From: Marinagarivorans algicola
Lineage (GTDB): Bacteria; Pseudomonadota; Gammaproteobacteria; Pseudomonadales; Cellvibrionaceae
Direction: 5' to 3'
DNA length: 35,595 bases
Assembly: GCF_001292705.1 (NCBI RefSeq)
Contig: NZ_LGAK01000054.1
Coordinates: 1 to 35,595, forward strand
Below the pieces are notes generated by a model. It was given only the letters and a program-made list of their open reading frames with translations. It was not told where the DNA came from and did no database searches. Each line of letters begins with the position of its first letter. Within the stretch, counting starts at the first letter, position 1. This document shows, piece after piece, positions 9,273-16,511 of the stretch. The translations under genes were made by a program, and so were the position numbers.

Positions 9273-9483
9273 TGGGGTTGATTGCTCTTAGCTATCATTG
9301 ACGGTGCTGGTATTGCCAGTGCGCGCACTAAGGCAGGTACCGAGCTGTGCGTTTTTACTACATGACTCACAATAAAAATATTCACTATGACTTTATCTGC
9401 TGAACGCATTGTAGGCTTTCTTGGGTCAATGTCACCTTTTGTTCCCGTTTTCTTGGGCGGTCATGTTGTACTGGCGTTATATA

Positions 9484-10866
9484 TTATGCGTGCTTTTGCA
9501 GTACGCAATAATAAAAACCATCATGGCCGTTTTCTTGGGGGAATAACTGCCTGCCGACGGGCCTCTCGATACCCCAAGGTTCTCTGCTATCTGGCTCAAT
9601 CATAATATGTTGTGCATCGGTATGCTTGGCTAAAAATGCTTGTATGCTGTCTTCATTTTCTTGGGGCAGTACAGAGCATGTTGCGTAAACTAAAAGGCCA
9701 CCTTTTGAGAGTGTTGGCCAAAGCGCTTCAAGTATTTGTTGTTGTAGCTCGGCCAGCTTGCCAATGTCGTCGGGTCTGCGCAAAAGCTTAATATCGGGAT
9801 GACGACGAATAACACCGGTGGCCGAACAAGGAGCATCGAGTAAGATGCGGTCAAAGGGCTGGCCGTCCCACCAAGCTTGGGTATCGCTGGCATCGGCGAT
9901 TTTAAGTGTCGCGCTGTGGCCTAGGCGCTCTAAATTTTGTGCAACGCGCCCCATGCGTAGGCCGTCGACATCGAGTGCGACAAGCTCTTTGATTTGAGGT
10001 GCTTGCTCTAAAATATGGCAACTTTTACCGCCGGGTGCGCAGCAGGCATCTAATACGCGCTGCCCAGGCGCTAATTGTAATAGCTCAGCACTTAATTGCG
10101 CGGCTTCGTCTTGCACGGCAAACCAGCCTTCTTGGTAACCAGGCAGCTGAGTCACATCGCAGGCTTCAAGGGTTAGCGCTTGTGCGCTAAAGGTATTCAG
10201 GCGGTATTGGGCTTCGGGGCGGGCGGTTTCTAGCGCTTTTACGTAATCATTACGGCTAATCTTTTTTTGATTGATACGTAAGGTGAGCGGTGGGTGCTGG
10301 TTATTACCGGCCAATACCGCTTTCCAGTGATTAGGCCAAGCTTTTCGCACGCGATCACAAAGCCACTGCGGGTGTGCATAAGTAAAAACGGGGTTACTAG
10401 CCAAAGGCACCGTTAGGGTTTCACGCTCGCGCATAAAGCGGCGTAGTACGCCGTTGAGCAGGCCTGTTGCCCAGCTTTTTTTGAGTTTTTTGGTCGCTTC
10501 GACGACCGAATTAATAGCCGCGTGGTCGGGAATGCGGGTGTGCTCGAGCTGGTAAAAGCCCATAAATAAAAGCGCTTTAATTTCAGTCTCTTTGGCTTTA
10601 ATGGGTTTGCTCATCAGCTTTTTAGCAACCAGCTCATAGGCATAGGCATAGCGTGCAACGCCAAAGCACAGCTCTTGCAATAAGCCTTGATCGCGCTCAC
10701 TCACTTCGGGGCTAACATGGCTTAATGCTTGGGTGAGTGATTTACCGTCGCGCATCACAGCGGTTAACGCTTTGGCGGCGCCAATGCGTGTATCGATGAT
10801 TTTGATGGCTGCATGCTTCACGGGATGATTCTTATATGTGGGGTGACGTGTGTGGGCGTTACTCAA
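9484..10866 (-). CDS. rsmB: 16S rRNA (cytosine(967)-C(5))-methyltransferase RsmB
   Basis: A 460-residue methyltransferase that makes m5C967 in 16S rRNA using S-adenosylmethionine. The N-terminal part (about 25-165) is the NusB-like RNA-binding domain. The C-terminal part is the catalytic domain, with the SAM-binding motif DACCAPGGKS, the DAPCSATG motif, and the catalytic-cysteine motif YATCSV. The length is slightly above the E. coli protein because of a short N-terminal extension. Its start overlaps the end of fmt by 8 bases, so the two are translationally coupled. It is a typical member of the def-fmt-rsmB cluster. Confidence 0.95.
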   Translation of the reverse strand: MSNAHTRHPTYKNHPVKHAAIKIIDTRIGAAKALTAVMRDGKSLTQALSHVSPEVSERDQGLLQELCFGVARYAYAYELVAKKLMSKPIKAKETEIKALLFMGFYQLEHTRIPDHAAINSVVEATKKLKKSWATGLLNGVLRRFMRERETLTVPLASNPVFTYAHPQWLCDRVRKAWPNHWKAVLAGNNQHPPLTLRINQKKISRNDYVKALETARPEAQYRLNTFSAQALTLEACDVTQLPGYQEGWFAVQDEAAQLSAELLQLAPGQRVLDACCAPGGKSCHILEQAPQIKELVALDVDGLRMGRVAQNLERLGHSATLKIADASDTQAWWDGQPFDRILLDAPCSATGVIRRHPDIKLLRRPDDIGKLAELQQQILEALWPTLSKGGLLVYATCSVLPQENEDSIQAFLAKHTDAQHIMIEPDSREPWGIERPVGRQLFPQENGHDGFYYCVLQKHA

Positions 10867-11836
10867 AACAAATTCCTAAGGCTAGCTTAGCCGCTACCCC
10901 GTTTAATAAATCGCGTGCAGGCATGGCTTTTTTGCCCGGCAACTGCAATAAACTAGCCGCTATAGCGCCATCACCTGTGGCGATGTGAATTTGGTGCTCA
11001 GCATGACTAATAATAGTGCCTGGTGCCGCGCTATGGGCTTGTGAGCTCTGAGTGGCTTCAAAAATACGGATGCGCTCACCGTTTAAGGTTGTGTGACAAA
11101 CAGGGAAAGGGTTAAACGCGCGCACTTTTTGTAAAATAGTATGGCTTGTAGCTTGCCAATTAATTGCGCCGTCTTGCTTACTGAGCTTGTGAGCATAGTT
11201 GGCTTGGCTATCGTCTTGTGGCTCGGGTGTGAGTGCGCCTTGGCACAGTAAATCGAGTGTTTTGAGTAGCGCGGGCGGGCCTAGCTCGGCCAACTTATCA
11301 TGTAGCGTGCCCGCGGTTTGCGTGGCGGTAATAGGGCAGGTGACCTTGTACAGCATATCGCCAGTATCGAGCCCTGCATTCATTTGCATAATCGTAATGC
11401 CGGTTTCAGTATCACCTGCTTCAATGGCGCGTTGAATCGGTGCAGCACCACGCCAACGTGGCAAAATAGAGCCGTGCACATTGAAGCAGCCAAAGCGTGG
11501 CGTCTCTAAAACTGCTTGTGGTAATAATAAGCCATAAGCCACCACAATCATAAGGTCAGCATTATGCTCGGCCAGTATTTTTTGTTCGTCTTCGCCCTTT
11601 AAGCTGACGGGTTGCAATATTGGCAAGCCAGCCTCAAGAGCCACTTGTTTGACGGGGCTGGCGTGTAGCTTTTTGCCGCGTCCTGCAGGGCGATCGGGCT
11701 GAGTGTAGACGGCAACCAGAGTGTGCCGAGTGTCGAGTAGCTGGCTGAGATGTGTTGCGGCAAAGTCGGGCGTGCCAGCAAAAATAATGCGCAGGCTGCT
11801 ATCGGGTGTGAGCGGTGGGGCAGATGTATTAGGCAT
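10859..11836 (-). CDS. fmt: Methionyl-tRNA formyltransferase
   Basis: A 325-residue enzyme that formylates initiator Met-tRNA with 10-formyltetrahydrofolate. The fold begins at about residue 15 (LRIIFAGTPDFAA). The active-site segment FNVHGSILPRWRGAAPI gives Asn119 and His121, and DTGD gives Asp157, matching the catalytic Asn-His-Asp triad of the E. coli enzyme with a constant offset of 13. The C-terminal tRNA-binding domain follows. I chose ATG 11836 because AGAGG lies about 8 bases upstream; an in-frame GTG at 11854 would add only six residues. The gene is 95 bases after def and overlaps rsmB. Confidence 0.95.
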   Translation of the reverse strand: MPNTSAPPLTPDSSLRIIFAGTPDFAATHLSQLLDTRHTLVAVYTQPDRPAGRGKKLHASPVKQVALEAGLPILQPVSLKGEDEQKILAEHNADLMIVVAYGLLLPQAVLETPRFGCFNVHGSILPRWRGAAPIQRAIEAGDTETGITIMQMNAGLDTGDMLYKVTCPITATQTAGTLHDKLAELGPPALLKTLDLLCQGALTPEPQDDSQANYAHKLSKQDGAINWQATSHTILQKVRAFNPFPVCHTTLNGERIRIFEATQSSQAHSAAPGTIISHAEHQIHIATGDGAIAASLLQLPGKKAMPARDLLNGVAAKLALGICFE

Positions 11837-11931
11837 GAGTGACCTCTGGCGCACTATGTGCTGTGCGCCACTGTAAGGGTATGGATCGCAAAAGCCACTT
11901 GGGCAGATACTTAGACCGTTGGGGCAAGTAT

Positions 11932-12435
11932 TTACTTGTGCTTGGCTATTTTTTGCAGCTTACTGCGAATACGGTTGCGCTTAAGGTTTGATAGGTAGTC
12001 AACAAAAAGCTTACCGTTAAGGTGGTCCATTTCGTGTTGAATACACACAGCCAGTAAACCATCGGGTTCTAAAGTAAACGTTTTACCGTCTTTATCTAGC
12101 GCTGTAACCTTGATGTTTAAAGGGCGTTCAACGCTTTCGTAAAAACCGGGTATGCTCAAACAGCCTTCATCGTATTTTTCTTTGTCGCCGCCTAGCACTT
12201 CAATGCTAGGATTAATAAATACCAGCGGCTGTTTTTGATCCTCAGAGACATCAATAACAATAATCTGCTCATGTACATTGATTTGTGTTGCTGCTAAACC
12301 TACTCCAGGGGCGGCATACATGGTATCGAACATGTCGTCTATAATCTGACGTACGCGTTCATCAACGGTTTTAACGGGGCTTGCAAGTGTTCGCAGGCGC
12401 GGATCGGGGAATGTAAGTATCTCTAACTGTGCCAT
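11932..12435 (-). CDS. def: Peptide deformylase
   Basis: A 167-residue metalloenzyme that removes the N-formyl group from new proteins. The three family motifs are intact: GVGLAATQ at 44-51, EGCLS at 90-94 with the metal ligand Cys92, and HEMDH at 134-138 with two His ligands and the catalytic Glu. The start is placed at ATG 12435 ([15 protein letters not shown]), matching the usual family beginning; a TTG at 12450 is in frame but unlikely. It heads the def-fmt-rsmB-trkA-trkH series and diverges from the LysM gene, with a control region of about 165 bases between them. Confidence 0.95.
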   Translation of the reverse strand: MAQLEILTFPDPRLRTLASPVKTVDERVRQIIDDMFDTMYAAPGVGLAATQINVHEQIIVIDVSEDQKQPLVFINPSIEVLGGDKEKYDEGCLSIPGFYESVERPLNIKVTALDKDGKTFTLEPDGLLAVCIQHEMDHLNGKLFVDYLSNLKRNRIRSKLQKIAKHK

Positions 12436-12471
12436 TAGCCTTTGTGACAAACCTCTAGTAAAAAGGTAAAG

Positions 12472-12534
12472 CGCGCTGTTAACATAGCGCGGCAGGATAG
12501 TTTGTGGGCATTTTAGCCATGTAACAGGCTGTTA
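12472..12534. promoter_or_regulatory. Two inverted repeats in the def/LysM divergent region
   Basis: CGCGCT (12472-12477) and AGCGCG (12486-12491) make a 6-bp stem around GTTAACAT, and TAACAG-G-CTGTTA (12522-12534) is a perfect palindrome with a one-base centre. Both lie between the divergent def and LysM genes and could be operator-like sites. No regulator can be named. Confidence 0.3.
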
Positions 12535-12560
12535 ACCCCTTCGAAGTAGACTATTATAAC
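12532..12560 (+). promoter_or_regulatory. Candidate sigma-70 promoter of the LysM gene
   Basis: TTAACC at 12532-12537 and TATAAC at 12555-12560 are separated by 17 bases and match four and five of six consensus positions. Transcription would begin about 36 bases before the LysM ATG. This is a by-eye match only. Confidence 0.5.
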
Positions 12561-12602
12561 GTTAAAAAACGTCCAAGGGCTGACACTGACGGGAACAATA
12601 AT

Positions 12603-13616
12603 ATGAAAAAACGTATCTTGGGATTACTTGGGGCTATTGTTTTAGCGACTCAGGTCAATGCTGACGAAGTTCAACTGCGCGCCGATTACCCTGACCAACA
12701 TGTTGTTGTAAAGGGCGATACCCTATGGGATATTTCTAATACGTTCTTAAATACCCCTTGGATGTGGCCTGAAATTTGGCATGTGAACCCACAAATTGAA
12801 AATCCGCATTTAATTTACCCTGGCGATATTGTGCGCTTGATCTACCTCGACGGCAAGCCGCGTATTGTGATTGATCGGGTGGTTAAGCTTTCCCCGAATA
12901 TGCGTGTCGTTGATGAGCGTGAAGCGATCGCTTCTATCCCTCTTGAGCGCATTAATAACTTTTTATCACGTAGCCGTGTGGTAGATGACGGTGTGTTAGA
13001 AGTGGCACCTTATGTTGTCTCGGGCGAGGACAAGCGTTTATTAACTGGTGAAGGCGATCGTGTTTATGCTCGCGGCGACTTTGATGCCAGTGTGGCAGCC
13101 TACGGCCTTTATCGTAAAGGTCAGGTATACAAAGACCCTAAAACCAATGAAGTCCTAGGTGTTGAGGCAACAGATATTGCCTCTGGTCGGATGCGCGCTT
13201 TAGATGATAGCGTGGCGACTTTAGCGTTAACGCGCTCTACGCAAGAGGTTCGTATTGGTGATCGTTTATTGCAAGATGAAGAGCGCTCGATAGAGTCAAC
13301 GTTTTACCCTTCTGCGCCTGATGTAGCTGTTGATGGCGAAATTATTGCCGTTGAGGGTGGCGTTACCCAAGTCGGTAAAATGAGCGTGGTTGTACTCAAC
13401 CGCGGTGAACGTGAAGGCATTAAAGTGGGTAATGTACTGGCTATTTATAAGCGTGGCGGTGAAGTGCGCGATCGACTCAAAGGTGATATCGTCAAGCTGC
13501 CAGATGAGCAAGCGGGCTTATTGATGGTATTTCGTATCTTTGAAAAACTCAGTCTAGGTTTGGTGTTAGAAGCCGAGCGTCCCTTATCGACAAAAGATTT
13601 AGTCAAAAACCCTTAA
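12603..13616 (+). CDS. Exported LysM-domain protein
   Basis: A 337-residue periplasmic protein. Residues 1-20 are a signal peptide (cleavage after NADE or just before). A LysM domain follows at about 33-82: HVVVKGDTLWDIS, then WPEIWHVNP and HLIYPGDIVRL. LysM binds peptidoglycan glycan chains. The remaining 250 residues are beta-rich and without a catalytic motif I recognise. This family is regularly found between def and dprA in gammaproteobacteria, and the same arrangement is seen here. Ribosome binding before ATG 12603 is weak (GGGA). A strong terminator follows, so it appears to be a single-gene transcript. Confidence 0.88.
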   Translation: MKKRILGLLGAIVLATQVNADEVQLRADYPDQHVVVKGDTLWDISNTFLNTPWMWPEIWHVNPQIENPHLIYPGDIVRLIYLDGKPRIVIDRVVKLSPNMRVVDEREAIASIPLERINNFLSRSRVVDDGVLEVAPYVVSGEDKRLLTGEGDRVYARGDFDASVAAYGLYRKGQVYKDPKTNEVLGVEATDIASGRMRALDDSVATLALTRSTQEVRIGDRLLQDEERSIESTFYPSAPDVAVDGEIIAVEGGVTQVGKMSVVVLNRGEREGIKVGNVLAIYKRGGEVRDRLKGDIVKLPDEQAGLLMVFRIFEKLSLGLVLEAERPLSTKDLVKNP

Positions 13617-13647
13617 AGCAGTGACAGTGATTGACTTAACTCTCTAA

Positions 13648-13674
13648 ACAGCGGCCCAAGGCCGCTGTTTTTAT
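13648..13674 (+). terminator. Rho-independent terminator after the LysM gene
   Basis: ACAGCGGCC and GGCCGCTGT form a 9-bp stem with a four-base loop, followed by a T-run. It ends the LysM transcript and separates it from dprA. Confidence 0.9.
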
Positions 13675-13744
13675 TTGCGTGTTGTGATTTTTCAGCCAAG
13701 CTGAAATTTATTAGCGCTAAACTTTGGCACCTCTGAATAGTTAC

Positions 13745-13800
13745 GTTGTGTTTAACTATAGTTGTGTTTAGCTATAGTTGTGCTTCACTATAAATAGTGA
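13745..13800 (+). repeat. Three 16-bp direct repeats with palindromic cores upstream of dprA
   Basis: Units at 13745-13760, 13761-13776 and 13777-13792 follow the pattern GTTGTGTTTAACTATA, the second with one change and the third with several. The junctions create palindromes: AACTATAGTT at 13754-13763, a near copy at 13770-13779, and TCACTAT-AA-ATAGTGA at 13785-13800. The array ends about 40 bases before the dprA start. It could be a set of operator sites, and each unit also contains a TATAGT or TATAAA hexamer that could serve as a -10 element. Confidence 0.65.
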
Positions 13801-13839
13801 CATTTTGTTTGATGTTGCGTGTTGATAGGATTAAGGACG

Positions 13840-14982
13840 ATGCAGTTAACCTCTATCGAGCAACTCATGTTGCTACAGCGCTTACCTCAAACAGGGATAG
13901 CGGCTTACTGGCGAGTATTAGAGCAGTTCTCTAATTTAAATACTGTGTTTGAGGTGCCACCGGCAACGCTAAAAGGTTTGTTGCATGAACAAGCTCGCGA
14001 GTGCTTGCTTGCCCTTCAAAAGCAAGGTGAATCCCACCCCTTATTACAGGTCGTCCGCAAAAATATTGCTTGGCTGCATGAGCGTAATATTCATATTGTC
14101 CATATAGATAACGAGTACTACCCGTCATTGTTGCGTGAAGTCAAGCGCGCGCCACTGCTAATGTATGTTTGGGGTGATCCGACGTTATTGAATTTACCGC
14201 AAATTGCTATAGTGGGCAGTCGTAGCCCCACAACGGGTGGGCGCACGAATGCAATCACATTTTCGCGGGGGCTTGCTGAGGCGGGCTTTACGATTACGAG
14301 CGGCTTGGCGTTAGGTGTGGATGTGGCAGCGCATCAGGGGGCGCTGCAAGCAAAGGGTCGTACGCTAGCGATATTGGGTACAGGCATTGACCAAATTTAT
14401 CCAGCGCGTCACGTGCATATTGCCGAAGATATTGTCGCCGCTGGTGGCGCGGTGGTGAGTGAGTTTCCACTAGGTACGGGGCCATTGCCCAGCAATTTTC
14501 CGCAACGCAATCGCATTATCAGCGGGTTATCGTGTGGTGTATTGGTGGTGGAGGCCGCTGTTAAAAGCGGCTCGTTAATCACAGCTCGCTATGCGTTGCA
14601 GCAAGATCGTGAAGTGTTTGCGATTCCTGGCTCTATTCAAAATCCACTGAGCAAGGGTTGTCATGCATTGATCAAAGAAGGCGCCAAACTTGTTGAGTGC
14701 CCCGAAGATGTGGTTGAAGAGCTGCAAGGCATTTTGGCTTTTAAGCATACTGAGCTCGTCGAAAAACACGTGCAAGCGCCAATATCTCGAGACGTAGGGG
14801 GTGAGCACAGTAGCGACGAAGAGCGAATCTTAACGTATTTAGGTTATGATCCGGTGTCTTTTGATGCGTTAGCGGAGGGTACTGCATTGCCTACGGGCGA
14901 GTTAATGGCCCGCTTAATGACAATGGAGATTAAAGGGTTGGTGACCAATATGGGACATGGATATGCCAGAGTGCGCAGTTAA
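13840..14982 (+). CDS. dprA: DNA-processing protein DprA
   Basis: A 380-residue cytoplasmic protein that loads RecA on incoming single-stranded DNA in natural transformation. The Rossmann-like DprA core is clear: IAIVGSRSPT, then GLALGVDVAAHQGAL, the GTGIDQIYPARH loop, SEFPLG, FPQRNRIISGLS and SGSLITARYAL. The N-terminal part (1-90) holds the SAM-like helical region and the last 60 residues a winged-helix domain (ILTYLGYDPVSFDALAEGT). I chose ATG 13840, preceded by AAGGA at short spacing; the GTG at 13819 is in frame. It follows the LysM gene as in related genomes, but the usual next gene (tsaC) is missing. The 16-bp repeat array lies in its promoter region. Confidence 0.93.
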   Translation: MQLTSIEQLMLLQRLPQTGIAAYWRVLEQFSNLNTVFEVPPATLKGLLHEQARECLLALQKQGESHPLLQVVRKNIAWLHERNIHIVHIDNEYYPSLLREVKRAPLLMYVWGDPTLLNLPQIAIVGSRSPTTGGRTNAITFSRGLAEAGFTITSGLALGVDVAAHQGALQAKGRTLAILGTGIDQIYPARHVHIAEDIVAAGGAVVSEFPLGTGPLPSNFPQRNRIISGLSCGVLVVEAAVKSGSLITARYALQQDREVFAIPGSIQNPLSKGCHALIKEGAKLVECPEDVVEELQGILAFKHTELVEKHVQAPISRDVGGEHSSDEERILTYLGYDPVSFDALAEGTALPTGELMARLMTMEIKGLVTNMGHGYARVRS

Positions 14983-15128
14983 TCATTCTCTAAATCGTAT
15001 AGGTCAGCCCAATAATGGGTATAAAGGCACTTTATTTAACATTTTGGCTTAGAGTCAGGGGCTACAGCTGGACGTTTGGGTATAACCACAGTAAAATTGT
15101 TGGCCTTAATTTAAGACTCGAGTTTTAT

Positions 15129-15205
15129 GCATCCGTAGCTCAGCTGGATAGAGTAGGTGGCTTCGAACCACTTGGTCGGGGGTTCGAATCCCTCCGGATG
15201 CGCCA
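15129..15205 (+). tRNA. tRNA-Arg, anticodon UCG
   Basis: A full cloverleaf of 77 bases with CCA encoded. The acceptor stem pairs GCATCCG with CGGATGC. The D arm is GCTC...GAGT, the anticodon stem GGTGG/CCACT, the loop CTTCGAA giving anticodon TCG, and the T arm GGGGG-TTCGAAT-CCCTC. The body is very like the E. coli tRNA-Arg(ACG), but position 34 is T instead of A. It would read CGA and perhaps CGG. It stands alone with its own terminator. Confidence 0.95.
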
Positions 15206-15210
15206 CTATC

Positions 15211-15236
15211 AAAAACCCGCCTTATGGCGGGTTTTT
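15211..15236 (+). terminator. Terminator of the tRNA-Arg gene
   Basis: AAAAACCCGCC and GGCGGGTTTTT form an 11-bp stem with loop TTAT. The T-run starts 6 bases past the end of the tRNA. Confidence 0.9.
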
Positions 15237-15291
15237 ATTATCTAGCGCTACACTATAGTGCTTATAATTTAGCCATTATTGGCCAATATAT

Positions 15292-15669
15292 ATGCCTATC
15301 ATTCGCATCACTTCATTACCCTTTGAGAACCAAAACAGCAATGCTTGGTCGGAAAAGGTTTGTGAACACTTTTCGCGCTCAACCGAAATTCCGCTTGAGC
15401 ACGTGTCTACAACTTGGCAACTATTACCCGGTGGGCATTATGCCTATGGCGGTAAAAGCTGTGCCTTTCAGCCGCAAAATTCTCACCCTATTATCGCTGA
15501 AATTATGCTGCCTGATTTTTATAGTATGGATCGTATTGAAAAGATCATTCACTCAACGGTGGAAGCATTGAGTTTTGTGGCAAGTATGCCTAAAAAAAAT
15601 ATCTTTGTGCAGGTGAATCGTGCGCGCTCAGGTTCAGTGTATGACGAAGGGCGTATTGTGCGTTGGTAG
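15292..15669 (+). CDS. DUF1904 / tautomerase-like protein
   Basis: A 125-residue soluble protein beginning MPIIRI, where removal of Met would leave Pro as the first residue, as in tautomerase-superfamily enzymes. The C-terminal stretch (FVQVNRARSGSVYDEGRIV) and overall size suit the DUF1904 family. No substrate is known. The protein has no signal or membrane segment. Upstream are two short palindromes, CACTATAGTG (15251-15260) and ATTGGCCAAT (15278-15287), but no good ribosome-binding site. It precedes the retropepsin cluster by 36 bases and might be transcribed with it. Confidence 0.65.
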   Translation: MPIIRITSLPFENQNSNAWSEKVCEHFSRSTEIPLEHVSTTWQLLPGGHYAYGGKSCAFQPQNSHPIIAEIMLPDFYSMDRIEKIIHSTVEALSFVASMPKKNIFVQVNRARSGSVYDEGRIVRW

Positions 15670-15705
15670 GGCTACCTTTAAGTTAATCAATAGTTAGGAC
15701 TATGT

Positions 15706-16503
15706 ATGTTGTTGCAAACAAAAGTAGTATTTCTGAGCATTCTCATGACGGGTTGTGCATCACAGCAGGTTCAGCAGCAAATGCTTGAGCTTCAAACAGC
15801 ACACGAGACGCAAGCCGAACAGCAGCAGCTGCTTTTGGTCTCACAGCAAGAAAGTCTAGAGCAATTATTGGAGCAACAAAACCAATTACAAGAAGTGCTT
15901 GAGGTTAACCAGTCACAGCTACAAAAACTATTGCGTGCTAGCAATAAACCCAAAGTGAAAAAAACTGTAAAGCTGCAGGCCAAGCCACCCGCTACCGAGG
16001 AGCCTGATCTGACGGCTGAAGTTCCGGCACCGCAAAAATTCACACTAGGGCGCGTTGAATTAGTATGGATTGATAAACTTCAGCGCTACTTAAAGGCGCG
16101 TATCGATACTGGCGCCAAATCGTCGTCTATTCATGCGACTGATATTCAGTATTTTGAGCGCGATGGTAAGCAGTGGGTGCGCTTTAATATGTTTACTCAC
16201 AAAAGGATTGTAAAAGAAGCCGCGCCAGCAAAAGATGGAGCTAAGGTAAGTGCACAAACCGCCATTTTTGAAGCGCCAGTCGTTCGTACAGTGAAAATTA
16301 AGCAGGCATCTGCCGAAGAGCTTGATAAGCGCCCCGTTGTCAAAATGCGTATACGGATTGGTGATTACGAAGATGATGTTGAGTTCACGTTAAATAAACG
16401 CTCTAATATGTTGTATCCTGTACTGATCGGTCGCCGCTTTTTACAGGATGTTGCGATTGTTGATGTAGGCCAAGTATTTATTCATAAACGCAAACAAGAT
16501 TAG
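15706..16503 (+). CDS. Lipid-anchored retropepsin-like aspartic protease (putative 'ATP-dependent zinc protease' family)
   Basis: A 265-residue lipoprotein. The lipobox LMTGC puts the acylated Cys at residue 17, followed by Ala, which suggests outer-membrane sorting. Residues about 20-85 are a Gln/Leu-rich coiled coil, then a Pro-rich linker, then the protease domain (about 107-265). That domain has the aspartic-protease motif ARIDTGAKSSSIHA and a later LIGRRFL strand, typical of the PF05618 family, named as zinc proteases although the motif is that of retropepsins. A single D-T-G-A motif implies a dimer. It is followed after 8 bases by the inactive-transglutaminase membrane protein and then an ATP-grasp enzyme, a known conserved association in proteobacteria. 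Its substrate is not known to me. Confidence 0.85.
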   Translation: MLLQTKVVFLSILMTGCASQQVQQQMLELQTAHETQAEQQQLLLVSQQESLEQLLEQQNQLQEVLEVNQSQLQKLLRASNKPKVKKTVKLQAKPPATEEPDLTAEVPAPQKFTLGRVELVWIDKLQRYLKARIDTGAKSSSIHATDIQYFERDGKQWVRFNMFTHKRIVKEAAPAKDGAKVSAQTAIFEAPVVRTVKIKQASAEELDKRPVVKMRIRIGDYEDDVEFTLNKRSNMLYPVLIGRRFLQDVAIVDVGQVFIHKRKQD

Positions 16504-16511
16504 GCGGATTC

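Noticed and set aside
9387-9605. 72-residue plus-strand open frame with a hydrophobic start
   Set aside because: Its second half is antisense to the conserved end of rsmB and nothing in it resembles a known protein; the region from 9273 to 9483 is better read as intergenic.
15015-15245. 76-residue plus-strand open frame
   Set aside because: It runs through the whole tRNA-Arg gene and its terminator.
15224-15571. 115-residue plus-strand open frame
   Set aside because: It covers the same DNA as the DUF1904/tautomerase-like gene in another frame; the latter has the recognisable sequence.
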